Assembly: GCA_002696035.1 (NCBI GenBank)
Contig: NZQV01000020.1
Span: 71,071 to 135,070 of the forward strand
DNA length: 64,000 nucleotides
Reading direction: 5' to 3'
Origin: Balneola sp.
Lineage (GTDB): Bacteria; Bacteroidota; Rhodothermia; Balneolales; Balneolaceae
Shown here in pieces: positions 7,629-15,858 of this stretch. Position 1 is the first letter of the stretch; each line of letters begins with the position of its first letter. The notes under the pieces are model-generated. The model saw nothing but the letters and a program-made list of their open reading frames with translations. It was not told the DNA's origin and ran no database searches. The position numbers and the translations under genes were made by a program.

Positions 7629-9737
7629 ATGAAGCACAAAAAATTAGCAAAAGAACTTGGACTCTCAGATGTATATGCAATTGCAACCGGGGCTATGTTC
7701 AGTTCCGGATTTTTCTTACTTCCGGGCTTAGCTGCCGCTGAAACCGGACCTTCGGTCGTTTTAGCTTATCTGGTATCGGGTATCATTGTGCTGCCTACGA
7801 TGTTTAGTGTGGCTGAATTGGCTACGGCCCTTCCGCGATCTGGTGGAACTTATTACATCATTGACCGAAGTCTTGGGCCTATGCTGGGCACCATTGGAGG
7901 GTTTGGATCCTGGTTAGCGCTGGTGCTCAAAAGTGCGTTCGCTCTCATCGGGATGGGGGCTTACATCTCTATTTTCTATGATGTGAATATTTTATACGTC
8001 GCAATCTTCCTAACCATAGTGTTTGGGATCCTGAACATTGTTGGAGCAAAAGAAACAACCTGGCTGCAAAAAGTATTAGTGGCTGCGCTTGTAACTATCA
8101 TGTTTTTCTACATCATTCAGGGGGTTTTTCAAGTATTCTCTATGGATGTTTTCGCCGTAGCAGAAAAGCAATTCACCCCATTTTTTACGGAGGGTGTATT
8201 TGGTTTCTTTGCTACTGTTGGTATGGTTTTCGTTTCCTATGCCGGGCTCACCAAAGTGGCCAGTATAGCGGAAGAGGTGAAAGATCCTGACCGTAATATT
8301 CCACTTGGTATGTTCCTCGCTATCGGTACTGCGGTGGTCGTATATGTAGTTGGGGTGTATATTATGGTTGCCCTGCTTGATCCCGCCGCCTTCCGCGAAG
8401 ATCTGACTCCCGTGGCTACAGCCGGAGAGGTGTTTTTGGATTGGTTGCCTGAACCGGGTGGTCTTATTTTAGTGGTAGTAGCTGCTGTGGCCGCTTTTGC
8501 CTCCACCGGAAATGCCGGAATTATGTCGGCATCCAGATATCCGATGGCCATGGCGAGAGATAAATTGATCAACAAGCATTTTGCAACCGTTGGTAAACTT
8601 GGAACTCCGCACTGGTCAGTTATTGGAACCGTTGCGTTGATGCTATTTTTCTTACTGGCCTTTAACGTGGCAGAGGTGGCTAAGTTAGCTTCAGCTTTTC
8701 AGTTATTGCTGTTTGGATTGCTGAATTTGGCAGTCATTGTGATGCGGGAAAGTAAGATCGCGGAATACGATCCCGGGTTTAATTCTCCCTGGTATCCGTG
8801 GATTCAGATCATTGGAGTGATCTTTTCCATTATTCTCATTTTTGAGATGGGCATCTTGTCGATTCTTTTCACCGTTGCGGTCTCGGCTGCATCTATCATA
8901 TGGTACAAATATTATGCGCAGGATAAAGTTGAGCGGCAAGGAGCTATTTTCCATGTCCATGCCCGACTTGGGGAGAACAAAGATCAGGGACTGGAAGGTG
9001 AAATGAGGGGGATCCTTCGCGAGAAAGGGTTACGTCAGGAAGATCCATATGAAGAACTTGTTTCCAGGGCGGATGTACTAGAGTTTGATTCAGAGACCGA
9101 TTATGATACCATTTTCAGGGAATCAGCGGAATGCCTGGCCGAAAAACTCAGTCTTTCTGTTGAAGAACTTCGGGAGCTGTTTATGACTTCTGAAGAAAAC
9201 ACTGCTATCCAGATCGCAGATGGAGTAGCATTAAATCATGCCAGGTTGAAAGAAGATATCTCTCCGGAGCTTGTACTTGTACGGATCAGGGATGGGTACA
9301 GTAAAGAGAAGATCAACAAACGAGCTAAAGGAAAATCAGGAGACGGTAAACTACATTCCATTATTTTCTTTGTCAGTTCAGAGGCAAATACGGGTCAACA
9401 TCTAAGAATTCTGGCTCACATCGCTGAGATGGTGGGCACTAAGAACTTCCTGCAACGTTGGGTAAATGCTGATAATGAAGAGGAAATCAGAGAAATACTC
9501 TTAAGAGACGAGAGATTCATCAAAATTACTCTAAGTCCGGACAATAAAACTCAACAATATATTGGCAAGATGATCAAAGAAGTTTCCTTCCCGGGACAAA
9601 GTCTGATCACGATCATACGCAGAAATGGAGAGATCAAAATTCCACATGGAATTACGGTGCTTCAGGAAGGTGATGAACTTTCTGTGATTGGAGAAGTAGA
9701 AGACATCGACGAGGTCAAAAAAATGCTCAAAGAGTAG
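7629..9737 (+). CDS. APC-family permease fused to PTS EIIA-like and RCK_C domains
   Basis: A 702-aa protein. Residues about 10-425 are an amino acid-polyamine-organocation permease with 12 membrane segments (GLSDVYAIATGAMFSSGFF at the start, typical of helix 1). A soluble segment follows that resembles a PTS EIIA type-2 domain. Its GVALNHARL keeps the histidine that is phosphorylated in true EIIA (usually GVAIPHAR), and IIFFVSSEANTGQHLRILA matches the following strand-helix. The last 70 residues (VSFPGQSLITIIRRNGE, HGITVLQEGDELSVIG) form an RCK_C/TrkA_C domain, a fold that binds c-di-AMP in KtrA and CpaA. I chose the ATG at 7629; an in-frame TTG at 7593 is less likely. The substrate is unknown: an amino acid, or potassium as in KUP/KimA-type APC relatives. 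Confidence 0.85.
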   Translation: MKHKKLAKELGLSDVYAIATGAMFSSGFFLLPGLAAAETGPSVVLAYLVSGIIVLPTMFSVAELATALPRSGGTYYIIDRSLGPMLGTIGGFGSWLALVLKSAFALIGMGAYISIFYDVNILYVAIFLTIVFGILNIVGAKETTWLQKVLVAALVTIMFFYIIQGVFQVFSMDVFAVAEKQFTPFFTEGVFGFFATVGMVFVSYAGLTKVASIAEEVKDPDRNIPLGMFLAIGTAVVVYVVGVYIMVALLDPAAFREDLTPVATAGEVFLDWLPEPGGLILVVVAAVAAFASTGNAGIMSASRYPMAMARDKLINKHFATVGKLGTPHWSVIGTVALMLFFLLAFNVAEVAKLASAFQLLLFGLLNLAVIVMRESKIAEYDPGFNSPWYPWIQIIGVIFSIILIFEMGILSILFTVAVSAASIIWYKYYAQDKVERQGAIFHVHARLGENKDQGLEGEMRGILREKGLRQEDPYEELVSRADVLEFDSETDYDTIFRESAECLAEKLSLSVEELRELFMTSEENTAIQIADGVALNHARLKEDISPELVLVRIRDGYSKEKINKRAKGKSGDGKLHSIIFFVSSEANTGQHLRILAHIAEMVGTKNFLQRWVNADNEEEIREILLRDERFIKITLSPDNKTQQYIGKMIKEVSFPGQSLITIIRRNGEIKIPHGITVLQEGDELSVIGEVEDIDEVKKMLKE

Positions 9738-10021
9738 CAGTTATGCAGTGATGAAGCACTGAGTTTTAAATATAAAAATCGTGCGACCACTGAAAAGCCA
9801 ATGATGATTAACGAAGCTTTAAAAAGCTAAAAGGAAGGTAGCCTAAACACCAATAAAGTGGTCCGACGAATCAGAAGAAGCATTCACCTGTCGCAAGTGT
9901 CCGCTTGTGACATTGGTTGGGTTAATCCCCTAGGCTGTTCCCGCTAACAAGCTCTGGCTTTAATTGGATCTAAGAAGTTGCTGCACATGTCATTCGTCAG
10001 CGGATGCTCATAACTTATGGA
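9738..10021. other. spacer between convergent genes holding a possible RNA
   Basis: This gap lies between the permease stop and the hisS stop. A weak hairpin (GCAGTG/CACTG, 9745-9761, followed by AGTTTT) could end the permease transcript. Most of the remainder is the rod-like element at 9798-9967. Confidence 0.5.
9798..9967. ncRNA. candidate rod-shaped structured RNA (6S-like), strand unknown
   Basis: The two halves pair in order from outside in: CCAAT (9798-9802) with ATTGG (9963-9967), TTAA (9808) with TTAA (9960), GGAA (9833) with TTCC (9938), TAGCCTA (9839-9845) with TAGGCTG (9931-9937), and CACCAAT (9848-9854) with ATTGGTTG (9912-9919). The tip is a TCGCAAG/CTTGTGA hairpin (9891-9910) with one G-U pair. 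A long rod with a large unpaired central stretch (about 9855-9890) and 170 nt in length is the shape of bacterial 6S RNA. I could not identify conserved 6S bases with confidence, nor a clear promoter or terminator, so family and strand remain open. Confidence 0.35.
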
Positions 10022-11281
10022 TCACTTCCCAAGCTTCGCCAAGATCTCATCAAAAGTAAGGGAAAGTTCTTCACTCTCCTTCATATTTCGAAGGGTAAAT
10101 TTACCTTCTTCCAGCTCATTATCACCAATGATAATAGTATAACGGGAATTCTCACGATCCGCATCTTTCATCTGAGCTTTCATGGACCGGCCCTTGTAAT
10201 CCATAGTGGCAGAAAGTCCTGCTTCGCGAGCTTTGGGGAGGTGAGTTAAAGCCCAGGTCCGGGCGACATCTCCAAGCGTTACAAAATAAACGTCTACCGT
10301 TTTTTCTTCTGCCAGTTTAATATCCAATTCCTCACAGGCGATCATTAGTCGCTCCATGCCGGCTGCAAAACCAACTGCGGGCGTAGGCTGCCCTCCAATC
10401 TCTTCCACCAGCAGATCATAACGACCACCACCGGCCAAAGCATCCTGCGAGCCGAGATCAGGGGAAATTAGTTCAAAAGCAGTGCGCGTGTAATAATCCA
10501 TCCCGCGTACCAAATGAGGATCCAGCGTGTAATTGATACCGAGCTGACCCAAATACTCTTTCACTTTCTCAAAATGCTCAGTCGATTCCTCATTCAGGTA
10601 ATCCTGAATAACCGGCGCCTTTTGTATGAATTCCTGATCTTCAGGTTCCTTGGAATCTAGGATTCGCATCGGGTTTTTCTCAAACCGTTTTTGGGAAAGA
10701 TCACTCATCTTATCCAGATTTGGCTTCAGGAAGCTCTTCAATGCTTCTTTATACGCTTCACGGCTTTCCGGGTCACCCACCGAATTCAGCTTCAACTCAA
10801 AGTTATCAATTCCTACCCGTTGATATACGCGAATCATTAAGGCAATGATCTCCACATCGGCTACCGGATCATCACTGCCGATCACTTCAGCCCCAAACTG
10901 ATGAAACTGACGCTGACGTCCTTTTTGTGGTTTTTCAGCCCGAAACATTGGCCCTATATAATACAACTTCTGCGAACCGCCCCTCTGCTCGAGGTGGTGT
11001 TCCACAAAAGCACGCACCACCGGTGCCGTGAGCTCCGGACGCAACACATAATGACTATCCCCTTTTTGAAACGCAAAGATCTCCTTAGACACAATATCCG
11101 TTAGCTGCCCGATGCCCCGAACAATCAGTTCCGTCTGCTCCATGATGGGCGTTCGGATCTCTTCAAAATTAAACTTTGCCGCTTCTTCGTGAATGATGTT
11201 CTCCAGTGCTCTCCATTTAGGAGATTCATCGGGGAGAATATCCACCATTCCAACGTGCGAAGTGTATTTGGGTTTAGCCAT
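10022..11281 (-). CDS. hisS: histidyl-tRNA synthetase
   Basis: A class II synthetase that charges tRNA-His, 419 aa (typical). Motif 1 lies around RTPIMEQTELIVRG. Motif 2 is YIGPMFRAEKPQKGRQRQFH, and motif 3 is VGFAAGMERL. The histidine-specific loops LVRGMDYYTRTAFE and GGGRYD are both present, which separates it from the HisZ regulatory paralogue. The anticodon-binding domain follows from about residue 330. The ATG at 11281 starts the conserved N-terminus with GMVDILP. It is transcribed away from the glycan cluster and converges on the permease. Confidence 0.96.
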   Translation of the reverse strand: MAKPKYTSHVGMVDILPDESPKWRALENIIHEEAAKFNFEEIRTPIMEQTELIVRGIGQLTDIVSKEIFAFQKGDSHYVLRPELTAPVVRAFVEHHLEQRGGSQKLYYIGPMFRAEKPQKGRQRQFHQFGAEVIGSDDPVADVEIIALMIRVYQRVGIDNFELKLNSVGDPESREAYKEALKSFLKPNLDKMSDLSQKRFEKNPMRILDSKEPEDQEFIQKAPVIQDYLNEESTEHFEKVKEYLGQLGINYTLDPHLVRGMDYYTRTAFELISPDLGSQDALAGGGRYDLLVEEIGGQPTPAVGFAAGMERLMIACEELDIKLAEEKTVDVYFVTLGDVARTWALTHLPKAREAGLSATMDYKGRSMKAQMKDADRENSRYTIIIGDNELEEGKFTLRNMKESEELSLTFDEILAKLGK

Positions 11282-11376
11282 GTGTGTATTTGGGTTGAAG
11301 TGAAATCGGGTTAAAAGATTGGCCGAAAGATAAGGGGAGTGGGGGAGAGTTTCTTAAGGGAATTTGTAACTCTGAA

Positions 11377-12852
11377 CTACCTGAAATATTTATTAAAGAA
11401 GCCTTTTCCTGCATCTTTAAACTCAAGTGAAAGATTAAATACCCAGATGATGGCTATATATAGAATGGTCATCAATACAGAACGAATCAGGATGTCTATA
11501 TAAATATTCTCAAATGCAGGTATCGTAAATGAAATAAGCAGTACAAATACACCATTCAGGATCATAGCTAATGTACGCCAGCTAAAGGGTTGTATAGAGA
11601 ACTTTATCCACACAAAAACAAGTTTCATAAGGTTATATGTAAAAATAGATGAGGCGGTAGCAAGTGCCGCTCCAACAATCCCATAAAGAGGAATGAGAAT
11701 GATATTTGTAATGATTGCAACTACCACTAAAAAAAGTGCAAAGATCAGATCAAACCGGTAATAGTCTGAGGAGATAAGAATTTGGCCGTTAGCTCCACAA
11801 ATCAGATCAAACAGATTGGCCATGCCTATGATCAAAATAACAATGCTGCCGGCAGCATACTCCTGTGGAAGCATTGAATAAAGGTTATCCATATTGGCCC
11901 ACACCCCGATAAATAACAAAAATCCAACCAAAAACTGATTCAGGGAAGTTTGTTTATAAACTTTACTGATGTAATCCATATTGTCAGCTTCAAAAGATTT
12001 GGCGATCAGTGGAAGAGAGATCTTTGACACAGACTTTCGGGGAATAGAAATGACAGAACCAACATAAAATGCAATAGCGTAAATACCGGTTTGGGAAAGT
12101 CCTTCGTAAGAACTCAACATAAGCATATCGATGTTTCCCACAATCATCATAGTAAGTCCACCAAAAAAAGAATAGAGGCTATAGGTTCCCACCTTCTTAA
12201 TAATAGGCTTTGTCAGGATGTCTGAGGAAAGGTTGAATTTGAGAAAATCTTTTTTAATCCCATAAATCGTCATAAACAGGAACTGAAGCGCGTGATTCAG
12301 CACAAAGATGATCACAAATACTTTAAAAGAAATGAATTCAAAATAGAATAAAACCAAATCGACAATTACAACAAGTCGTAGTAGAATTTCCTGAGAAAAG
12401 GAAGCAAATACAGTATCAAGGAGTGCGCTTATATAACTTTTTATTGTGCCATATAGTGCAGAAAATAACACCAAGGGAAGGATGTAATAATAATATTGAG
12501 AGATAAGAGGGGTTTCTTGATAATAGCTTATAATAAAATCTTTAAAGAAGATGAAGAAGGCAGAAAAAATCAAAAAGCTGAACAAAATAGGCAGGCAAAA
12601 GAGGGTAAAAATCCCTTTTGGTTCCTGCGCTTTTTTAGAAAGAAAGGGAAAATATTTTATGATAGAACTTGGTAGCCCCATACTAATGGTTTGGGCTCCA
12701 ATAAACATAACAGCAAGCATGGTTCTGGTGAGCCCAAACTGATCAGTATCAAGTATATTTGGAAAAAGCTTTATGGTAGAAATAAAGCCAATAATGACCC
12801 CCAGATAGGATACGAGAGCATTTCTAACACTTTGTTTAACAATTATTCCCAA
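11377..12852 (-). CDS. polysaccharide flippase (Wzx/MATE-like)
   Basis: A 491-aa integral membrane protein with about 14 predicted helices and almost no soluble stretch, typical of lipid-linked oligosaccharide flippases of the MOP superfamily. The N-terminus MGIIVKQSVRNALVSYLGV is characteristic of the Bacteroidota members, and supports the TTG at 12852 as the start, since no ATG occurs for the next 40 codons. It would move undecaprenyl-linked repeat units across the inner membrane. It is divergent from the aminotransferase gene and opens the glycan cluster. The base composition is clearly more AT-rich than hisS next door, a common sign of transferred surface-glycan genes. Confidence 0.85.
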   Translation of the reverse strand: MGIIVKQSVRNALVSYLGVIIGFISTIKLFPNILDTDQFGLTRTMLAVMFIGAQTISMGLPSSIIKYFPFLSKKAQEPKGIFTLFCLPILFSFLIFSAFFIFFKDFIISYYQETPLISQYYYYILPLVLFSALYGTIKSYISALLDTVFASFSQEILLRLVVIVDLVLFYFEFISFKVFVIIFVLNHALQFLFMTIYGIKKDFLKFNLSSDILTKPIIKKVGTYSLYSFFGGLTMMIVGNIDMLMLSSYEGLSQTGIYAIAFYVGSVISIPRKSVSKISLPLIAKSFEADNMDYISKVYKQTSLNQFLVGFLLFIGVWANMDNLYSMLPQEYAAGSIVILIIGMANLFDLICGANGQILISSDYYRFDLIFALFLVVVAIITNIILIPLYGIVGAALATASSIFTYNLMKLVFVWIKFSIQPFSWRTLAMILNGVFVLLISFTIPAFENIYIDILIRSVLMTILYIAIIWVFNLSLEFKDAGKGFFNKYFR

Positions 12853-13000
12853 AAGGCTTTTTATCTCTAAGGTTAAGCAGTACTAAATATGAAGGTACAG
12901 ATTGTCTATGTTTTTTAAGATATGAATTGGTAACATAGTATGTATAATATGTTGCTGTTTTTTCAATAGTATTGAAGTTTGAAAACTTTGAGTGCTTTTT

Positions 13001-14080
13001 ATGATTTTGATTACAAAACCTTTTTTACCTCCCCAAAAAGAATACGAGGAAATGTTAACGGGAATATGGAATCGTGAATGGATCACGAACCACGGCCCAT
13101 TGGTACAACAGCTTGAAGAAAAGCTTGAAGCTTATCTAAGGGTCAGAGACCTGCTTTATGTAGGAAATGGAACCATTGCTCTTCAATTTGCTATTAGATC
13201 ACTTAATATCACCGGAGAAGTTATTACAACACCATTTAGTTATGTGGCCACTACCAGTAGTTTGGTGTGGGAACGGGTTGAACCGGTTTTTGTAGATATT
13301 GATCCTTATTCCCTTAACCTGGATCCTGAAAAAATTGAAGCTGCTATAACTGATAGGACCTCTGCTATTCTTGCTACCCATGTATTTGGCAATCCTTGCG
13401 ATGTTGAAGCAATTCAGGAAATTGCCGAAAAACATCAGTTGAAAGTTATTTATGATGCAGCCCATTGCTTTGGGACTACCTACAAAGGTGGCTCTGTTTT
13501 TGATTGGGGGGATGTTAGTACTTGTAGTTTCCATGCTACAAAAATATTTCAAACCATAGAAGGAGGTGCAGTAATCTCCCAAGATGAGTCTTTAATGGAG
13601 CGCATGTTTTTCATGCGTAATTTTGGCCATGATGGTCCAGAGACATTTAATGGGGTAGGCGTAAATGGAAAAAACTCTGAGTTTCATGCGGCAATGGGTT
13701 TAGTGAACTTGCGCTATATTGATAAACTCCTTGAACGACGGAAAAAGCAATATCTGAGATACGAAGAGGAGTTTGATTCCAGCCCCATACAAGCACTTCA
13801 GTTGATTGACCGGAAAGGATATAATTATTCTTATTTTTCTGCGGTATTTGAAAGCGAAAAAGTTATGGGGCATGTAAAAAAAGAGTTAGAGAAAAAGCAT
13901 GTTTATCCAAGACGATATTTTTATCCCCCTCTCAATAAATTGGAATATGTATCAGGTGAAACACCCATTAGTGAATCGATTTCCTCTCGAGTTCTGTGTT
14001 TACCATTATATCATGAATTGAAACCAGAGGAACAAGGCCTTGTAATTGGTACCATCAAAAAAGCTTTAGGGAATGTCTGA
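13001..14080 (+). CDS. DegT/DnrJ/EryC1 sugar aminotransferase
   Basis: A PLP-dependent aminotransferase of the DegT family, 359 aa, that adds an amino group to a nucleotide-linked keto-sugar. The PLP lysine is Lys181 in SFHATKIFQTIEGG. The upstream segment VIYDAAHCFG supplies the PLP-stacking aspartate and the family's AHCFG motif. The opening ITKPFLPPQKEY and WITNHGPLVQQLE match the FdtB/QdtB/VioA branch, which makes 3- or 4-amino-deoxysugars. I start it at the ATG at 13001; an in-frame GTG at 12992 adds only three residues. Its last 8 bases overlap the sulfotransferase start (ATGTCTGA), so they are translationally coupled. Confidence 0.9.
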   Translation: MILITKPFLPPQKEYEEMLTGIWNREWITNHGPLVQQLEEKLEAYLRVRDLLYVGNGTIALQFAIRSLNITGEVITTPFSYVATTSSLVWERVEPVFVDIDPYSLNLDPEKIEAAITDRTSAILATHVFGNPCDVEAIQEIAEKHQLKVIYDAAHCFGTTYKGGSVFDWGDVSTCSFHATKIFQTIEGGAVISQDESLMERMFFMRNFGHDGPETFNGVGVNGKNSEFHAAMGLVNLRYIDKLLERRKKQYLRYEEEFDSSPIQALQLIDRKGYNYSYFSAVFESEKVMGHVKKELEKKHVYPRRYFYPPLNKLEYVSGETPISESISSRVLCLPLYHELKPEEQGLVIGTIKKALGNV

Positions 14081-14951
14081 ATACATGATTTTTATACTGG
14101 GAAATCCAAGATCCGGGACTAGTCTATTACGGCTAATGCTCACTCATCACCCGGAGATATGCATCCCGCCGGAATGTGGATTTATACAATGGTGGCATTC
14201 AAAATATGGAGAATGGTCTGAAAGGGATTCAGTCAATGAAAATAAAGTAGAAGAATTTGTCACGGATTTATCAACATCACGAAAAATAGAAGACTGGGAG
14301 TTGGACTATAAGAACTTAAAAGCCTCAATTCTCGAACAGACCCCAAAGTCTTATGCCGAATTGTGTTACCTGGTGGTAGAAAGTTATGCCCGGCAACAAG
14401 ACAAAGATCCCAAATATTTGGGGGATAAGAATAACTACTATTTAGATCATCTTCCGCTGATAAAATCGATCTATCCTAAAGCTAAATTTATAGCCATTAT
14501 TAGAGATGGCAGGGATGTAGCATGTTCCTATAAAGGGATAAAAAAGCTGGATACCAATTCTCCTTATAAACCCAAGCTTCCGACCGAAATTTCTGCTATT
14601 GCAAAGGAATGGATGGCTAATATTGAGAAAGTTGATTCATTTTTTGAAAAGCTTCCTGATAGCCAAAAATTTTGGGTACGATATGAGGATCTAATTACCT
14701 CATCTGAGGAAGAGTTAACTAAGATATGCGAATTTCTGAACCTGCCGTATGATGCTAAAATGATTCAGTACTATAACACAGATATACAGCAGCAAAAGGA
14801 ACCTTCCTCTACTTTAGACTGGAAAAAGAAAACCTTGAGAAAACCTGATGCTTCTAATGCCGGTAATTATCTTGAGGAACTTTCAGAAAAAGAAGTCCAA
14901 CGCTTTGGCAAAATCGCATTGAAGCAGTTAGAAAGATTTGACTATGCGTAA
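14073..14951 (+). CDS. PAPS-dependent sulfotransferase
   Basis: A 292-aa sulfotransferase that would transfer sulfate from PAPS to a hydroxyl or amino group, probably of a glycan. The 5'-phosphosulfate loop is FILGNPRSGTSLLRLML at residues 7-23. The 3'-phosphate-binding segment is AIIRDGRDVACSY in the middle, followed by WVRYEDLITSSEEEL. No signal peptide is visible, so it acts in the cytosol on precursors. It overlaps the aminotransferase by 8 bases and the glycosyltransferase by 8 bases (ATGCGTAA), marking a tight operon. The acceptor is unknown. A sulfated exopolysaccharide or O-antigen would fit a marine bacterium. Confidence 0.88.
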   Translation: MSEYMIFILGNPRSGTSLLRLMLTHHPEICIPPECGFIQWWHSKYGEWSERDSVNENKVEEFVTDLSTSRKIEDWELDYKNLKASILEQTPKSYAELCYLVVESYARQQDKDPKYLGDKNNYYLDHLPLIKSIYPKAKFIAIIRDGRDVACSYKGIKKLDTNSPYKPKLPTEISAIAKEWMANIEKVDSFFEKLPDSQKFWVRYEDLITSSEEELTKICEFLNLPYDAKMIQYYNTDIQQQKEPSSTLDWKKKTLRKPDASNAGNYLEELSEKEVQRFGKIALKQLERFDYA

Positions 14952-15855
14952 TTCAAAAAGCGAATATGCAGTTAGCGTACGCTTAATGTGCTATAACCAT
15001 GAAGATTATATTCGTCAGGCCATGGATGGTATCATGATGCAAGAGACGGATTTTAAAGTTGAAGTGGTAATAGGGGATGATTTCTCGCCAGATGATACGC
15101 TTAAGATCATCAAAGAATATGAGAGTACGGAGAATATTCACATAAAAATATTACAGCGAGAAAAGGGAGATGCCTATTGGACTGAAAGGCAAAAAAGAGG
15201 AAGGCTCTATAATTTTCAAAATATCCTTGAAAACTGTACTGGAAAATACATTGCTTTACTTGATGGGGATGATTATTGGATTGATCCTCAAAAACTTCAA
15301 AAACAATATGATTTTTTAGAAGATCACCCAGATTGCTCAGTCTGTTTTACCGCTGCTCAGTTTTATTTTGAGGAAAATCCAGATGAAAAAAAAATATACC
15401 GGCCCAAAAAAGCTGAATCAGAAAAGATATATGACTTAAAGGATGCTATCATAAAAGCAGGAGACTTTATGATTACGGCAACCATTTTTTTTCGGCAGAA
15501 ATATGTGGATGAAATTCCGGAGTGGGTATTTAACTCTCCGGTTGGAGATCTGCCACTATCCCTGTTTGTGGGAACCAGAGGCAAATATGGATACATTGAT
15601 GATGTAACTTGTATGTATCGGGTAAATGCTTCGGGATCCTGGAGTCAGCAAATGAATTTTGAGAAAAGAAGAAAACAGGTAGTCAAAATTCTAAAAACCT
15701 ACGACGACTTCAACGCATATACTGATTACAAATACAATAAGCTGGTACAACTGGAAAAAGCCCGGATTCACTTTAACGACAAAAAGTCGATTGTAAAGCG
15801 AGTCATTGCCAAAACTCCGCCCGGACGAAAAATAAAAGAGTGGTTTGATTTGTAG
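14944..15855 (+). CDS. family 2 glycosyltransferase
   Basis: A 303-aa inverting GT-A glycosyltransferase. The N-terminal domain shows VSVRLMCYNHEDYIRQAMDG, VVIGDDFSPDDT and the DxD-type metal site in ALLDGDDYWIDPQ. The C-terminal half has QMNFEKRRKQV and basic helices but no membrane segment. I start at the ATG at 14944, within the sulfotransferase stop, because it begins directly before the beta-strand of the domain. The TTG two codons upstream is an alternative. The donor and acceptor sugars cannot be told. It ends 3 bases before the convergent family 4 glycosyltransferase. Confidence 0.88.
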   Translation: MRNSKSEYAVSVRLMCYNHEDYIRQAMDGIMMQETDFKVEVVIGDDFSPDDTLKIIKEYESTENIHIKILQREKGDAYWTERQKRGRLYNFQNILENCTGKYIALLDGDDYWIDPQKLQKQYDFLEDHPDCSVCFTAAQFYFEENPDEKKIYRPKKAESEKIYDLKDAIIKAGDFMITATIFFRQKYVDEIPEWVFNSPVGDLPLSLFVGTRGKYGYIDDVTCMYRVNASGSWSQQMNFEKRRKQVVKILKTYDDFNAYTDYKYNKLVQLEKARIHFNDKKSIVKRVIAKTPPGRKIKEWFDL

Positions 15856-15858
15856 CTG

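Noticed and set aside
9798..9967. tmRNA or RNase P RNA
   Set aside because: No tRNA-like ends or tag-peptide frame, and no GAGGAAAGTC-type RNase P core on either strand.
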